A DNA stretch of 64,000 bases. Source: Marthasterias glacialis (Eukaryota; Echinodermata; Asteroidea; Forcipulatida; Asteriidae). The translations under genes and the position numbers were made by a program. The notes under the pieces were generated by a model. The model saw nothing but the letters and a program-made list of their open reading frames with translations, was not told the origin of the DNA and made no database searches. The stretch spans positions 8,420,129 to 8,484,128 of the forward strand of contig OU452228.1 of assembly GCA_911728455.2 (NCBI GenBank), written 5' to 3'. Of the stretch, positions 1 to 11,745 are shown one piece after another. Within the stretch, counting starts at the first letter, position 1. The number at the start of each line of letters is the position of its first letter.

Positions 1-356
1 CAAAGTAGAATATTCTTTAAGGGTCGGCGGTGAAACCCTGTGATAACGTCTCCTATGGGATGTGGTGGCTCTGATCAGAAGCGGTGGTGTAACTCCAAGT
101 TACGATTAGTACGCTCGATGTCTTATGAAGAAAAATGGAATACGAGTTTTCAAAGAGGCTTTTTTCCTGAAAGCATACCCGAAATGACAAAGTTCTCGTT
201 CTAGTTTTAATGCAAGAAAATATTGATAAACCCTGACATCCGTTTTGTGGAAAAGGTAAGGAATTATGTGAAGCATCAGATGTGCTCTTGGAACGAGCCT
301 CATCCCCCACCAGAGGTTGCATGTTATCAACCTCAAGCTTTTTGTCATGATCTTAC

Positions 357-871
357 TTTGGTATTGAATCTCTTGACTGCTCCAAGGTAAGCTGAGCACC
401 AAGAAGTCCCCCGTGTCCTACTGTGCATGTCTTCCCCTCTCTGTGACGAATTGCTCGGAAGTCACTCCCAAACAGGGTGCATTTATTCTTCCCGATTGGA
501 GACGTGATGTAGTCCACGTCAACGTAGATCTGGTAGCAACCGGAGTACGTGACAACGGCAACCCGGCAGTACTCGGCTGACACGGGGAAGATCATGGAGA
601 CTTCTCTCACGAATCGCACCTCGCGGTCGAATTTATCCGAACCGACTCTATCCGAAGAGTCGAGGACGAAGACGATCTCGGCAGGCTTGTCCCGGAACCT
701 CTCCAAGACTTGTAAGAACTTCCCGCTGGCGACTTCAATCTCCGTTCGGTTCCCTTCGGTATCTGTCAAAGACTGACGGAGACATACTGGGTATACTTGG
801 GCCATGACAACACCCAGCCAAGACAAAGCTATGGCAGTACAAACTAACATAGTACATTTCTGTTTGGTCAT
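357..871 (-). CDS. G1: first exon of a vWA-domain polydom-like protein (partial, runs off the left edge)
   Basis: This exon encodes a signal peptide (MTKQKCTMLVCTAIALSW, cleavage near VMA-QVYP) and the first part of a von Willebrand A domain. It is closely related to exon 1 of G2: both share QVYP at the mature start and the same DYITSP-GKNKCT block. The vWA metal site reads DSSDR where DxSxS is expected, so the last metal-binding serine is replaced by arginine. The exon ends in phase 2 at a donor (gtaagat at 356-350), like G2 exon 1, and the second vWA exon should lie left of the window. The start at 871 gives a normal signal peptide. A short upstream ORF overlaps this start. The role is inferred to be extracellular adhesion or matrix binding; the module content after exon 1 is unknown. 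Confidence 0.75.
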
Positions 872-894
872 GAGTTACACTTCAGTTTGGTCAT
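868..894 (-). promoter_or_regulatory. Upstream ORF overlapping the G1 start codon
   Basis: A 23-bp direct duplication places a second ATGACCAAAC copy before the G1 start. The upstream ATG at 894-892 opens an eight-codon reading frame (MTKLKCNS) whose TGA overlaps the main ATG as ATGA. If it lies in the mRNA it could dampen or couple translation of G1. The sequence is clear; the function is inference. Confidence 0.45.
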
Positions 895-2251
895 GAGCTA
901 CCAGTCAATAGTCCATCTTACGGTAATTTGATCTTCGGCTCTGAAACACTAAATGATCACCGATACATTGATTTGCTTTCACAGTGACGATATGCCATGT
1001 ATTTGGCAACACTCGTTCATTCATTTAACTTCAAAAGAACAAAGAAATGTTGACTTCACTGATGGCTATTAAGTTAATTGAGATATTATTCGGCAGTACT
1101 TATGATCTCTCGGGGCAAAATGTTTTATTGGCACAAGAACAAGCTGAATCTTTATGCCCTAAGGCCTACAGCAAGTTTATTGTTTAAGACATAACCCATT
1201 TTTATGTTTCAACTCACTCAGCTTTACACTGTAATTAAACTTTTGAAAATAGGAGTCACACAAGAAAAGTGATCAATATTTACACGTTTAGTTAGCACTA
1301 AGGAAATATTTATTGAGTGTCTAATTTCTAAGACAGTAATGATCGTTCTTCTGATAAAAATGTTACTTCTTCGATAATTTGAAAATTTGAACTCATGAAG
1401 CAATATTGAAAGTGGACATGTTTATGTTTACGGGTGAATCTGGTAAAGACATTGACCAAACCACCATTCACAGTACACAACAAATAAAGTAATAAAGGAC
1501 AACCTTTTTTTGTGAGTATATAATTGTAGATCAAAGACAATTCGAGAGATATGATTTATTTATTTATTTTTGTCTGATACTGAAGCAGCATTAAAGCAAC
1601 TTTTCTGCTATAAACTAGGTCTTTCGAGAACACCATGTAGTAAATTCTTTCGTGGGGTATTTCGAGTACGGCTCTGAAAAGAGCTGGCTGCTTATTATTT
1701 CCATTAGCTTATTCATAATAAATAATGCGTCCTCATTTGGGCTCAAGATTTGAGATTTACGCTAATTGTAACACTGGATTGTATTATAGAACCGGCCCTC
1801 AAAAAGCAGCCATTTTTTCTTTCTTTTTTTCCTTCAAACTAATCTAACTTTAGCAAGGATTTAAAGGCAACATAGTCTGACCCAATTTTGGTACAATGAG
1901 AATCAGTATCCATTATTACTACACAGCACAGGGAGTATGACAAAGACAGTGCTAGTAACTATGACGAATGTGTTTCTGTGGGGCTTGGGTGATTATCAAA
2001 TAGCTTATTTTTGTGACATTTGCCATCCTCCAGTCCTGAAAAAGGGCCATTAAGGACAGTGGCTATGATCACCTGAGGGTTTTTGTTTACCTATATTCGT
2101 GATTTGGATAAAGTTTGTAAGTCAAGACCTATAGCTATATCATAACAGTTTACAATTGAGTGTCACAAAATGTTTAGGAATGTCTGTCAAAAAAGAGTGC
2201 GTTCAGATTCCTTTTCTTTTACACCTTTCTTTAAAAACAAAATTCGCCTAC
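872..2251. other. G1 upstream region / possible 3' part of G2
   Basis: No convincing exon was found here on either strand. G2 exon 11 ends at a donor-like site at 2251, so a small terminal G2 exon may hide here. The stretch is AT-rich; 1548-1571 contains overlapping AATAAA motifs on the minus strand that could serve a poly(A) site. Confidence 0.4.
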
Positions 2252-5200
2252 CTGTAGCTTGAAGTCAACTGTGTCATCAAGTGATGGTATGTCGTGGGTT
2301 TGTTGCCGTGGTTGATGTCCCGCTGGTGGGTCCGCCTGACGGCAAGACACTTCAACATTCTCCGAGGTACAGCCCATGTCCACTTGGCACAATCCTGGAA
2401 TCATCTGGCTAAGCATTTGGAAGTTATTGAGGAAGTCCTCTTTGATTTCAGTGTTGTTTGCCTGGCAATCCCCCGTGTAATAATTGAACTCCACTCCATC
2501 TTCACCACTGGGAACTCGTAGTTCTTTTAATTAAACAAAGTTGTCAATTATGTGTAAAATCAATCAAGAATATTAATAAATTATTAACCTCGTAGTAAAA
2601 ATCAAAATCATAGAAAGCACTTTTGTACCGAGAAATGTTGACATTTAACTATTTATTTAAATTTGATAACTTGTTCCTCTCCTAACTACCAATTTTGCGT
2701 GACTTGTCTCAGTTTACAAGACAAGGATCTGTCCCGAAATGATATTTCCGCTTCATAGTAAAACAAAATTCAGAAAAATTAATTATTTTGTTTTACTTAA
2801 CAACCTAAATGCATCTACATGTGTATAATATTATTATAAAGTAGCCTTAAGTCAAACAAAACAATATCTGTGTTATATTCTAAGCACTGTTTTTGTATGT
2901 TTTTCATATTTAAAGACTGCTTTGGTTTTTTTTCTCTTTCGAGAAAATGTGTTCTGAATGAAATTAAGTGTTCTTCTTATGCAGTATCCTGTTTAATTGT
3001 TGACTATTTTTCACTTGTTACGCGAGTCAAGTTTTTTTCGGCACGCGAGTCACGTTGTATTTCATGAATTTTCAGAAATATTGAAACATTTTATTTTTTC
3101 ATTTTTTTATGGTGCAAGTGAGTGCATCTCCTGAACTGAAAAATAAAGTTAACTCGAATTTAAATGTTTCGCTAATTGGCTACGAATTGGCAAGTGCAAC
3201 AGGGATGCATTATTTTGGGGGCGTCACGCAAGTCACATTATCTGAACTCATATCAGAAGATGATGCCAATTGTTTGTATTTATTTTTAATAATAAGTCTT
3301 ATCTCATAGCTAAAAAAAAAACCGAGTTAACTAAGAGCAAAGTGTAATATTTTGGAGAAGAGGGCAGAACAAAGTTGAAAATCTAGTGGGATCGTCACGC
3401 GAGTCACAATGGAATGGCTGATATTTTGAATATTACCAGTGCAGTCAGGCCAGGGCATTCTGAAGCTGGCTGGGTTGAGGCTTAGAGGACTAGGTCCCCA
3501 AGTCGCTGTTTCACTCCCAGGAAGGGTTCTGCAATAGTACAATTCCTCGGGGTCTCTGTTGAAGTCAAAGTTGATGTTGCAAGAGACTTGACAGAATAGG
3601 CCCCCTAACCAAGTCTCGCAGGCCAGGGCACCATTTCGTGGCGGAGGGTGAAAGGGGCACCTACATTCTAAAACAAAATGTTGAAGACAAATGTAGTCTA
3701 CTTCAGGATGTCATTTCTTTCATTTGAAATCATTATAAAGGTGAAGACACGAGGTTCTTCCTCGTTCTACCTGCGCGGGTGACAACAGCCAACAAATGCT
3801 CCTTTCATTGATTGTTTTTAATGGCATAAGCGTCAGTTGTGTTATGAATAAATTAGGTAGGTCTTTAGCTGCACAACAAAATAAACACTGGGGAAGACTT
3901 GGATTTGCCTCTACAACAAATACAAATATTAAGGTTCAATAAGGATGATGTAATTGTCTGTGACATATTGCTTCAACGAGACGAAATTGGCTTGTGCTGA
4001 CCGGGTGGAAGTATGGACGGAGGAAGCAATTCATGGCTATTGTAGAACACGGGATATAACAATGGTTTATGGACCTTCTCTAACATGTTTTTCCGGCTTC
4101 ATCACACCAGTCATGCTCATGATCTCAACAACTCAGATGTCATGCTGCCAAGCTTTGCATCTTTCTGTCATGCAATACAACTTTAATGACACTTGCTTAC
4201 GTTTGACGGACACAGTGAACTCACAGCTCACAGTATTTTCAGCCGCATCTGTTGCTGTATACCAGACTTTTTCAGGCAAACCCCAGGAGAATGTTGATCC
4301 AGATGGACGGTTGAAAATGACCGTTAAGTCCTGCCCAGAGTTATCCTTAAACACTGTTTCATTCCAGAAAACTGCCACTGAATGGTTGCTACTCTCCACT
4401 TCAACATCATCAGGGCAGCTGATAACTTGTGGTGGCTCTTCATCTGTGGTTGAAAAAAGGTTGTAACAGTCAGTGAATATTTATTGTTGTTAATGGGAAG
4501 CTTGAACCTAACGCAGTAAAACAAACTCGATTAAAACATTTGGCATTAATGAAACTTGTCTTCAGGCTGGCTAATTTTTTTTCCTCTCAATATTTTGTTT
4601 GTTTTTCTTTCTTCGTCTTCTTCTTATTTTTTAATACATTTTTTTTCCAATCTCGGATTGCAATATTGCCTGATATGAATTCAGTGTGTGTTTAACTTAG
4701 TAACAAGTATTAATTCCCAAATGAGAATTTAAATGAAACCGTGAAAGCGTCAAACAAGAGCCAGTCTTAAAATAACAGAAGCAGTACATGCATTTCGAGC
4801 TTCTTCAAGAAATTGTCGGAGGCATCTTTTTGCTACCATCTTTGTTTTTTTTTCTCATTCAAATCACTACAAGACCAAATAAGATTAATTTCGTTTTGCT
4901 GTGATTAGAGTCAGTATTCATTATCATTTTATGACACTTTGTTGTTTGTACCTATAACTGTAATGCTAAAAGTGCATGTGCTTTCGAGTCCAGCTTCATC
5001 ACGTGCTGTGTAGGTGATGACCGTTACTTCATCCAGGTAGAACCGCGGCTGCGTAGTGGACGGTGACGCCTCGATGACCGGCTCTCCATCATTGTCTCGT
5101 GCCTCCGGTTGGTCCCAGTTTGCAGGGTTGGTTGCGAATTTCTGGTGCAGATCGGTCGGGAGAGAAATGTCACCGGGACAAGAGATGAACTCTGGAGGCT

Positions 5201-8200
5201 CAATATCTGTTGGTGGAGTAAAACATTTCACAATAAAAGAAATGCAAAAAATAAAACGAATAATGAGAAAACAGACTGCTCTACCACACATGCATCTGTT
5301 TTGCACTGATCGATCTGACCATGTACCATCTGTCTGACATGTTCTAGAAAGATCGACTCCTTGACTGGAAACCACAGCGGTATTCGTAGAAACATTTAGA
5401 TTTGTAGTCTAACTGGCGCCCCATACAGTCAGCTGCTATGCTCCTCATATGCATTTTAACGGCCAGGACGCAGAAGGCCTTGGCTATAAGAAAATTATAA
5501 GCCACTTGTTAAAGAACACGTGGTGGATTTTCTAAACCATTTTTTCCTAGCTTTGAATTTTTGTGCTATTGTAATTTTCCACCTGACTATATTAACCAAC
5601 TGTGGTGACTTACTGGGGCTGGTAGCCAGGGCCGTTGAGAGGGGAGGGACCCTCTTTCAAACATTCAAAGTTGCATTGCACTTGAAAAATGTGATAATCG
5701 TTATCTCTTTAACTTACCAACACATTTATTATTCACTGTTGAATTGGACCACTGCCCGTCTGCCTGACAGACTCTAGGATTGATTCCTCGTAGCTTGAAT
5801 CCATCTCCACATTCATAGGAACAGACCGATGCGTACTCCAGTGCCGTTTTCTCACAGCTTCTTGGTTGGATCGTCATGTTCTTTCCTGCAAGCAGGATGG
5901 GACATCTCTTGGCTGAGAAGAGAAGAAAAGGCAAGACGAATGAGCAAGGAAAAACCAAAGTGAACAGGAAGTCCAGGCTCTGTGGCTCCCTTTTTCAACA
6001 TGTGATGTCAGGGAGTTGCTGTTCGTGAGTTTTCTAGTAATATAGTGCTTACTCCAGCTACGGTAATTTGAACTACACGTCTGGAGTAATGCCTCTGTTT
6101 GGTTTGCCGTCATTGATGTGCCTTCACAGTTCAGAGTGACCAACTGACATGTATTGGGTAATGCTTGTGCATATTTCAACTTTAAGAAGGATCGAACCAT
6201 CAAATTGAAGGAAATCGAACAAAGAAGATCGCCCACCCACTATTGTAAGCACTGCGTATATGCTTAAAACACATCCGTAAGGGGCATAACCAATGAGTGT
6301 GTTTTTTTCAGTCCCGGTGCAAATAGATGATTTGAAATACAATTCTGTTCAGAAACGTTTTTGAAATGATATTCCTCCTACATTTGAGCTTACTGCGATT
6401 AATATTTTCTAACTTATTTGAATCTTTGGACAAGGTTACCATTGCATCTACCATCCATGGTAGACCACTGTCCGCTACTCTGTGCCTCGTTCAGGTTGCA
6501 CTGTGTCTGTAAGCTCCCATCCGGCTCGTAGCCCTCGCTGCACGTCAGGTTACACACTGTTCCAATACTCCTGTCCATTGTGTCGCATGTCAGTTGCCCG
6601 TTGCTTGGCTGTGGCAATACCTCACATGTTATACCTGGGTGGAAGAATGAGGATTTGGTTTCTTCGGATCATACTGGGTCCAAATTAACAGTACTGCTTT
6701 ACCACAGATGTGTGAGCTTACGGCGCTCTGTAAAGCGTTTGATTCTATGGGGCGTAAACACAGAATTCCGCAGTAAGAACCGCCATTAAATTAGACCATG
6801 CCGCAGCAGCTTGTTTTAATTACATTAATTAAGAGTTGTAAAGGTAAATAGAAAAACACATAATAGATGTGTGTTTCTTTGTATATCAGAGTCAATGCTC
6901 ATTTTCAGTGTTCCAAAGAAAAGTTTAGTATTATCCCCCTTCGAGGGAATTTTCAGATGGAAGTGATTCTCTTGAGATTTGACACTCTCAGACAATTTGT
7001 AACCAGAGACAAACCACTCTTTTTCTGTGCTGTCATAAAAAAATGAATACATTTTTAACTCACGGGTGCATTTAAGAGGATCAGCGGACCACTGCCCTGT
7101 GGCCAGACATTGCACATCCGCAGTACCTTGTTGAGCTCGGTGGTTCTCCTTACACTGCAGATGGCACTCCACACTGAAGTGATTGCCGCAGTTGGGTGGG
7201 ATGACCAAGACGCCAGACGCCTCGCTGAAGGTCAGTTTATCACATGTTATAGCTGTGTCAAAGGTCAGAATGGTATCAGTTTACGTTACACGAAAGCCAG
7301 TTGGGCTTGGGGCAAGAACAAGCAGGAGATTCGTGTGAGGGCTCGTGAGTGTTTGGAACACCAAATGACAATATCGACCTGATTATAAACTAAAAGAATT
7401 ACCGTTGCGCATCCAATTATTATTATTTATTGTTTTATTTGTTTTGTTCTTTGGTAGATGCCCCACTTCATTAGGAGTTTAGTTTATCAATAAAAACCAC
7501 TGCAGGCATCTTTTCCCCCATTGAGCCGTGTAAAAATTCTGCCCGCAGGGGGTCCATGCTTAATTTCTGAGTCTTTTAACATGTGACGTCACATGCAATA
7601 TGCTGTAAATGGTACAAACAACATTCAGTGTAGGTATGTTGGTTGATAGATAAGGCTGTTTTCTTACGTGTGCAAGAGCCTCCTGTCTTAGGGTTGCCTT
7701 CATGACCAGACAGGCACTCACAGGCATCCCGAGAAGTACTGCCCTCTGCTGCTGTAGTTGATGAATCCGGACACAATGTACAGGGTTGGTCGCCATATTC
7801 AGGTTTGTAAGAGCCTCTTGGGCAAGCTGTAGGAAAGAAAACAAGAGAGTTGGGGAAATATTGGAACATAATTTTACGTTTACGTCCCAGCAAAGGGAAC
7901 AGTAATTGAACAACTCTGTTGTCGTCATACCTTCGCATTCTCCGACCTTACCACCTCCTCTGTATCCGGGATGACAGGCACATCCATAGCTTCCAGTCCG
8001 TGTTGCGCATGAGCAGGTAGCCTGTACATCACAACAACTATGCCTCGCGGAGCACACAGTGTTACATAAGAGCGGGCTTACATTACGGTCCCATGACGCC
8101 CTGTCACTTTCATCTACAAAAAGACAAGAAATCACCAACAAGCTGGTAAAGCGATTAACTTGAACAAGTTACCAATGTTCAAGCAATAATTGTGGTATAA

Positions 8201-10255
8201 TCTACAGGGATTCAAAATTCCTCACTTATAAGAAGTTGGTTTTCCGAAATTCAAATCAGGTTGTCCAAAAGACACATCTATAGGGTTAACGTGATGTGAA
8301 TGATGATCCATAAGAGATGCAGTAATGGGAAAGTCTGGTCGTTTTAGTAAGCACTGATTGATGCTGTGAAGTTGTAACAGATCTTAAGCCATGTCCGAAT
8401 TAGCGGCTTCAGCTACGGCTACGGCTGGATCTCCGCGTCATCATGTGTTGAAGTATAGGACGTCCTTAGCAACAACCCTTAGCAACAGTCACTGGACTAG
8501 GGCGCCCTCTCACACAGGTCAGAGGAAGGTGGTTGCTCATTGGCTAATCCCATACGCTATTTACGTGCATCTTATGTCGTTGCTTTACCTCTAAAATGGC
8601 GGCCGAATGACGTGTTAACACGTATGTATCAGGATTAGTTCTTTTTTTGGATCAATCGCCTCCACGTTAGTTTAATAACCTGTCCACATAAACTATAGAT
8701 TTTGGACACACAGAACCTTACTGCAAAGCTAATGGCCGTGGGACATCTCATTACCGTTTTTTTACTGACAGGAGAATAATCCAACGGGCTCTTGAGCCAC
8801 TTTTTTAAAAGATTGATGGCGTGGTTTATCTCTTATTACCTTGGGGCATCTCTCAAGGGAGTGACTTTTAAAAACTAACATGAGAATAAGCCACCACCTC
8901 TTGATAAATGACGTGGTTCACCCTTAATTACCTTGTCTTTCTAAACTATTTAGAAGCTCAAATCTGATAGTGTTAGTCTTAGCCTGCTCCTTGCCCTTAC
9001 CTCCTTTTAATTTTGTAGCAAGGTTCTCGACGTCAGTCAGTTGATCGAGTAGGAACCTGTAGTCGTCAGTCGGAGTGGAGGCAATAGCATCCAACTCTAT
9101 TACACTGATGCCATCACCCAGCCCGACAGTGAAGATAATGATACCGCTGTCTTTCATGGTTTGGGCAACTCTGAGTGGACTCCCACCTTCATCTGACCGA
9201 CCGGCAGTCAAGAGGAAAACAATCCTAGGGGAAAAATAGTAAACATTTTAACAACCGTCTCGTTTTTAAATGTTTTCTTTCCTTCGTTTTTCTGTCGATG
9301 TAATTTTAAGACTTTATACTGCAGGGCCTTGTTACAAGGGACATGATTCCAGACAATTTTGGAGGCAACTGAACTAATTTCGTTGTTTCGTCTGCGAGAA
9401 AACGGTAAAAATACATTCAGTATTTGTGTACGAATTCCTATAGGCAGAGATTTCGTCTCACTGAGACGAAAACTAATTTTGGATCTTGTTTCATTTATTA
9501 ATTAAAAATGATAACACTTCAGGCAGAAATATTTCAATGAATGTTTTCTACCACCATTATCTGTATACCATGTAAGGTATGTGTACATCTGTGAACATTT
9601 TGGGTTTTCCTCTTGCTAATGTTGACCTGGGGCTTTGAAATGTGTTTTCAAATGTTCACATTTCTTCACTAAATCAGGCTACAGATTACTGGTTGGGCTG
9701 ATTAAAAAAAAGGAAAAGCTGTGCGAAGAAAGGAAGCATTTTCGAATCTTACCTTGGTGCTGATGGCCGTGATTGGGCAAGGATTTCCTGTGCGCGTCGT
9801 AGACCCAAAATGGTGCATCTATACCCTTCTCTGTAAAATACAAGTGGTAGATCATTACCCAGAAAGGTGCATTTATTCTTCCCCGCAGGAGACGTGATGT
9901 AGTCGATATCTGTGTAGACTTTATTGCAGCTGGAGTAAGTGACAACGGCAACCCGAGAGTGTTCTTCTGACACGCTGAACAGCTTGCAGAAGTGCCTGAT
10001 GAACTGCACCTCGCAGCCGAAGTAAACTTCACCAACGCTGCCCGAGGAGTCGAGTACGAACACGATGTCGGTTTGTCTGTTTTGGAATTTTTCAAGGACG
10101 TGCAAGAACCGCTGGCCAGTGGCGGTGATGGCATCTCGGTCCGCCTCAGTAGCTGTCGCTGTTTTAGGACACTCCGGGTACACTTGTGACCGGACTAAAC
10201 CACTCAGCCACAACAAAGTTACGACAATGTGGAGTGACGAAGCCGCAGCAATCAT
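2252..10255 (-). CDS. G2: secreted vWA-sushi-HYR protein, SVEP1/polydom-like paralogue
   Basis: Eleven exons were read: 9753-10255, 9001-9224, 7931-8113, 7668-7826, 7064-7252, 6440-6634, 5718-5912, 4952-5206, 4201-4443, 3437-3667 and 2252-2523, giving about 883 residues without a terminal exon. Order: signal peptide (MIAAASSLHIVVTLLWLSG), vWA over two exons, a Cys-rich EGF-like module, a GCC2/GCC3-type module (CPRGSYKPEYGDQPC), three sushi modules, two HYR modules, a long sushi-like module ending WPDCTG, and the polydom-type segment with YYTGDC. This matches the first third of SVEP1, and G3 shows the same order. The vWA metal site keeps DSSGS, but the later Asp is Ala (LLTAGRS). A decayed extra sushi exon sits between exons 7 and 8. 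The 3' end is uncertain: either a further exon follows, or reading continues past the donor to a stop at about 2231. Likely a matrix or adhesion protein. Confidence 0.82.
2900..3420. repeat. Dispersed CACGCGAGTCAC motif repeats in a G2 intron
   Basis: The motif CACGCGAGTCAC or a close variant occurs near 3018, 3042, 3225 and 3394 in an AT-rich intron. It is probably a remnant of a short repetitive element; no clear termini were seen. Confidence 0.4.
5290..5480 (-). pseudogene. Decayed duplicate sushi exon inside G2
   Basis: Between G2 exons 7 and 8 lies a sequence strongly similar to the intact sushi exon of G4 at 15807-16001 (shared MHMR, DCM-RQLDY and CGFQ blocks, and GTWSD-SVQNRC). Its acceptor (ttcttatag) is still present. 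It carries a one-base insertion relative to the G4 exon near 5346 and an in-frame stop just before the shift; the first Cys has moved and the donor has changed. It is most likely skipped, so G2 would have lost a module that G4 keeps. Confidence 0.7.
8385..8465. repeat. Single end of a TAAG-CCGTGTCCGAA type element
   Basis: The sequence starting TAAGCCATGTCCGAATTAGC followed by repeated GGCTACGGCT matches the ends of the element at 54132-54499. Only one end is recognisable here, so this is a fragment in a G2 intron. Confidence 0.5.
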
Positions 10256-10489
10256 TTTGCATGTGCCAACCGCCACAGTGTTGCCGAACAACAAAGGCAA
10301 GCAGGACACGCTATGGTTGGACAGCAATAAGAGACTGAAAATGTTAAACCCAACATTTGGCCTAACCGGCACTGCTGAAAGTCACTGGTGTCACACGAGC
10401 CACAGAACCAGCAACCAATGACGTTAGGGTAGCACCTTTGATTTGTATACCAATGCCAAGTCTTTACAGTCGTACAAAATAATGAAATA

Positions 10490-10610
10490 TTTTAAACATC
10501 TGTAAAAACATTTTTATCCTAACAACGAAACCGAAATGTTCAAACCTTCACCTTTACACATATCGTGACTCTTTCCCCAGCTCCAGTCCAGGGTTTAAAA
10601 AAAAACACAT
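10490..10610. repeat. Block shared with the G4 upstream region (copy at 29885-29998)
   Basis: The two blocks align over about 110 bp, including ACATCTGTA-AAACATT, AACGAAACCGAA, AACCTTCACCTT and CCAGGG-TTTAAAAAA. Identity by eye is roughly three quarters. Each lies 0.2-0.35 kb upstream of a start codon (G2 and G4). It could be duplicated promoter DNA or a dispersed repeat. Confidence 0.6.
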
Positions 10611-10969
10611 TTGGGGGGGGGGGAGTGCTGATCACAATGGCCAACAGTCTGGATAAAGTCGCCTAGGGACTGTTAAAATGTAGCAGTATTTAGGTTTACC
10701 AATGAGGTATGCTTTGGGTATCGGGTAAATGTTTCTGTTACTTTGTAATTAAGTTTATTTATTTCAAACGCGTTCGCATCACGCTGAAAACAGGTTGCAC
10801 AGGGGTTGTACATCCAGAACCCCGTCAAGAGTAAATAGGGGGGAAAGAATAAAAATAAATCTATGGGGTGATGGAAATGCGGATCTTTAACGTTTCTGGT
10901 GGAATCTAGGGTACTTGTTTGGTGCCTTTGTGTATTTAAGACTACCCAAGGTACTGGCATATGGGATGG

Positions 10970-11745
10970 AATGTTTTGTACCCAATACCGTATACCTTGG
11001 TGTATTTGGGAGTATCTGGGTGTGTCTGATGGGATAACCCTGGCACGGTATCTTCGGGGATCCTTTGTATCTGGGTTATACCTTGGTGTATTTGGGAGTA
11101 TCTGGGTGTGTCTGATGGGATAACCTGAGGTACTGGGCACGGTATCTTCGGGGATCCTTTGTATCTGGGTTATACCTTGGTGTATTTGGGAGTTTCTGGG
11201 TGTGTCTGATGGGATAACCCTGGCACGGTATCTTCGGGGATCCTTTGTATCTGGGTTATACCTTGGTGTATTTGGGAGTATCGGGGTGTGTCTGATGGGA
11301 TAACCCGAGGTACTGGGCACGGTATCTTCGGGGATCCTTTGTATCTGGGTTATACCTTGGTGTATTTGGGAGTATCTGGATGTGTCTGATGGGATAACCC
11401 TGGCACGGTATATTCGGGGATCCTTTGTATCTGGGTTATACCTTGGTGTATTTGGAAGTATCGGGGTGTGTCTGATGGGATAACCCGAGGTACTGGGCAC
11501 GGTATCTTCGGGGATCCTTTGTATCTGGGTTATACCTTGGTGTATTTGGGAGTATCTGGATGTGTCTGATGGGATAGCCCTGGCACGGTATATTCGGGGA
11601 TCCTTTGTATCTGGGTTATACCTTGGTGTGTTTGGGAGTATCTGGATGTGTCTGATGGGATAGCCCGAGGTACTGGCATATCTCCGGGGATCGTTTTTAC
11701 CTGGGATATACCTTGGTGTATCGGGGAGTACCCGGTTGTGTCTGT
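10970..11745. repeat. Minisatellite with a 180-bp higher-order (86+94) unit
   Basis: A TACCTTGGTGTATTTGGGAG / GGGGATCCTTTGTATCTGGG unit repeats about eight times. Spacings between equivalent CGGGGATCC sites are 94, 86, 94, 86, 94 and 86 bp, so two unit types alternate as a 180-bp dimer. The 94-bp form carries an extra GAGGTACT insert. Because 180 is a multiple of three, the minus strand stays open for hundreds of codons without being a likely gene. Confidence 0.9.

Noticed and set aside
3954-4466. A 170-codon open frame on the plus strand
   Set aside because: It runs antisense to the G2 HYR exon 9, which has correct splice sites and the HYR consensus.
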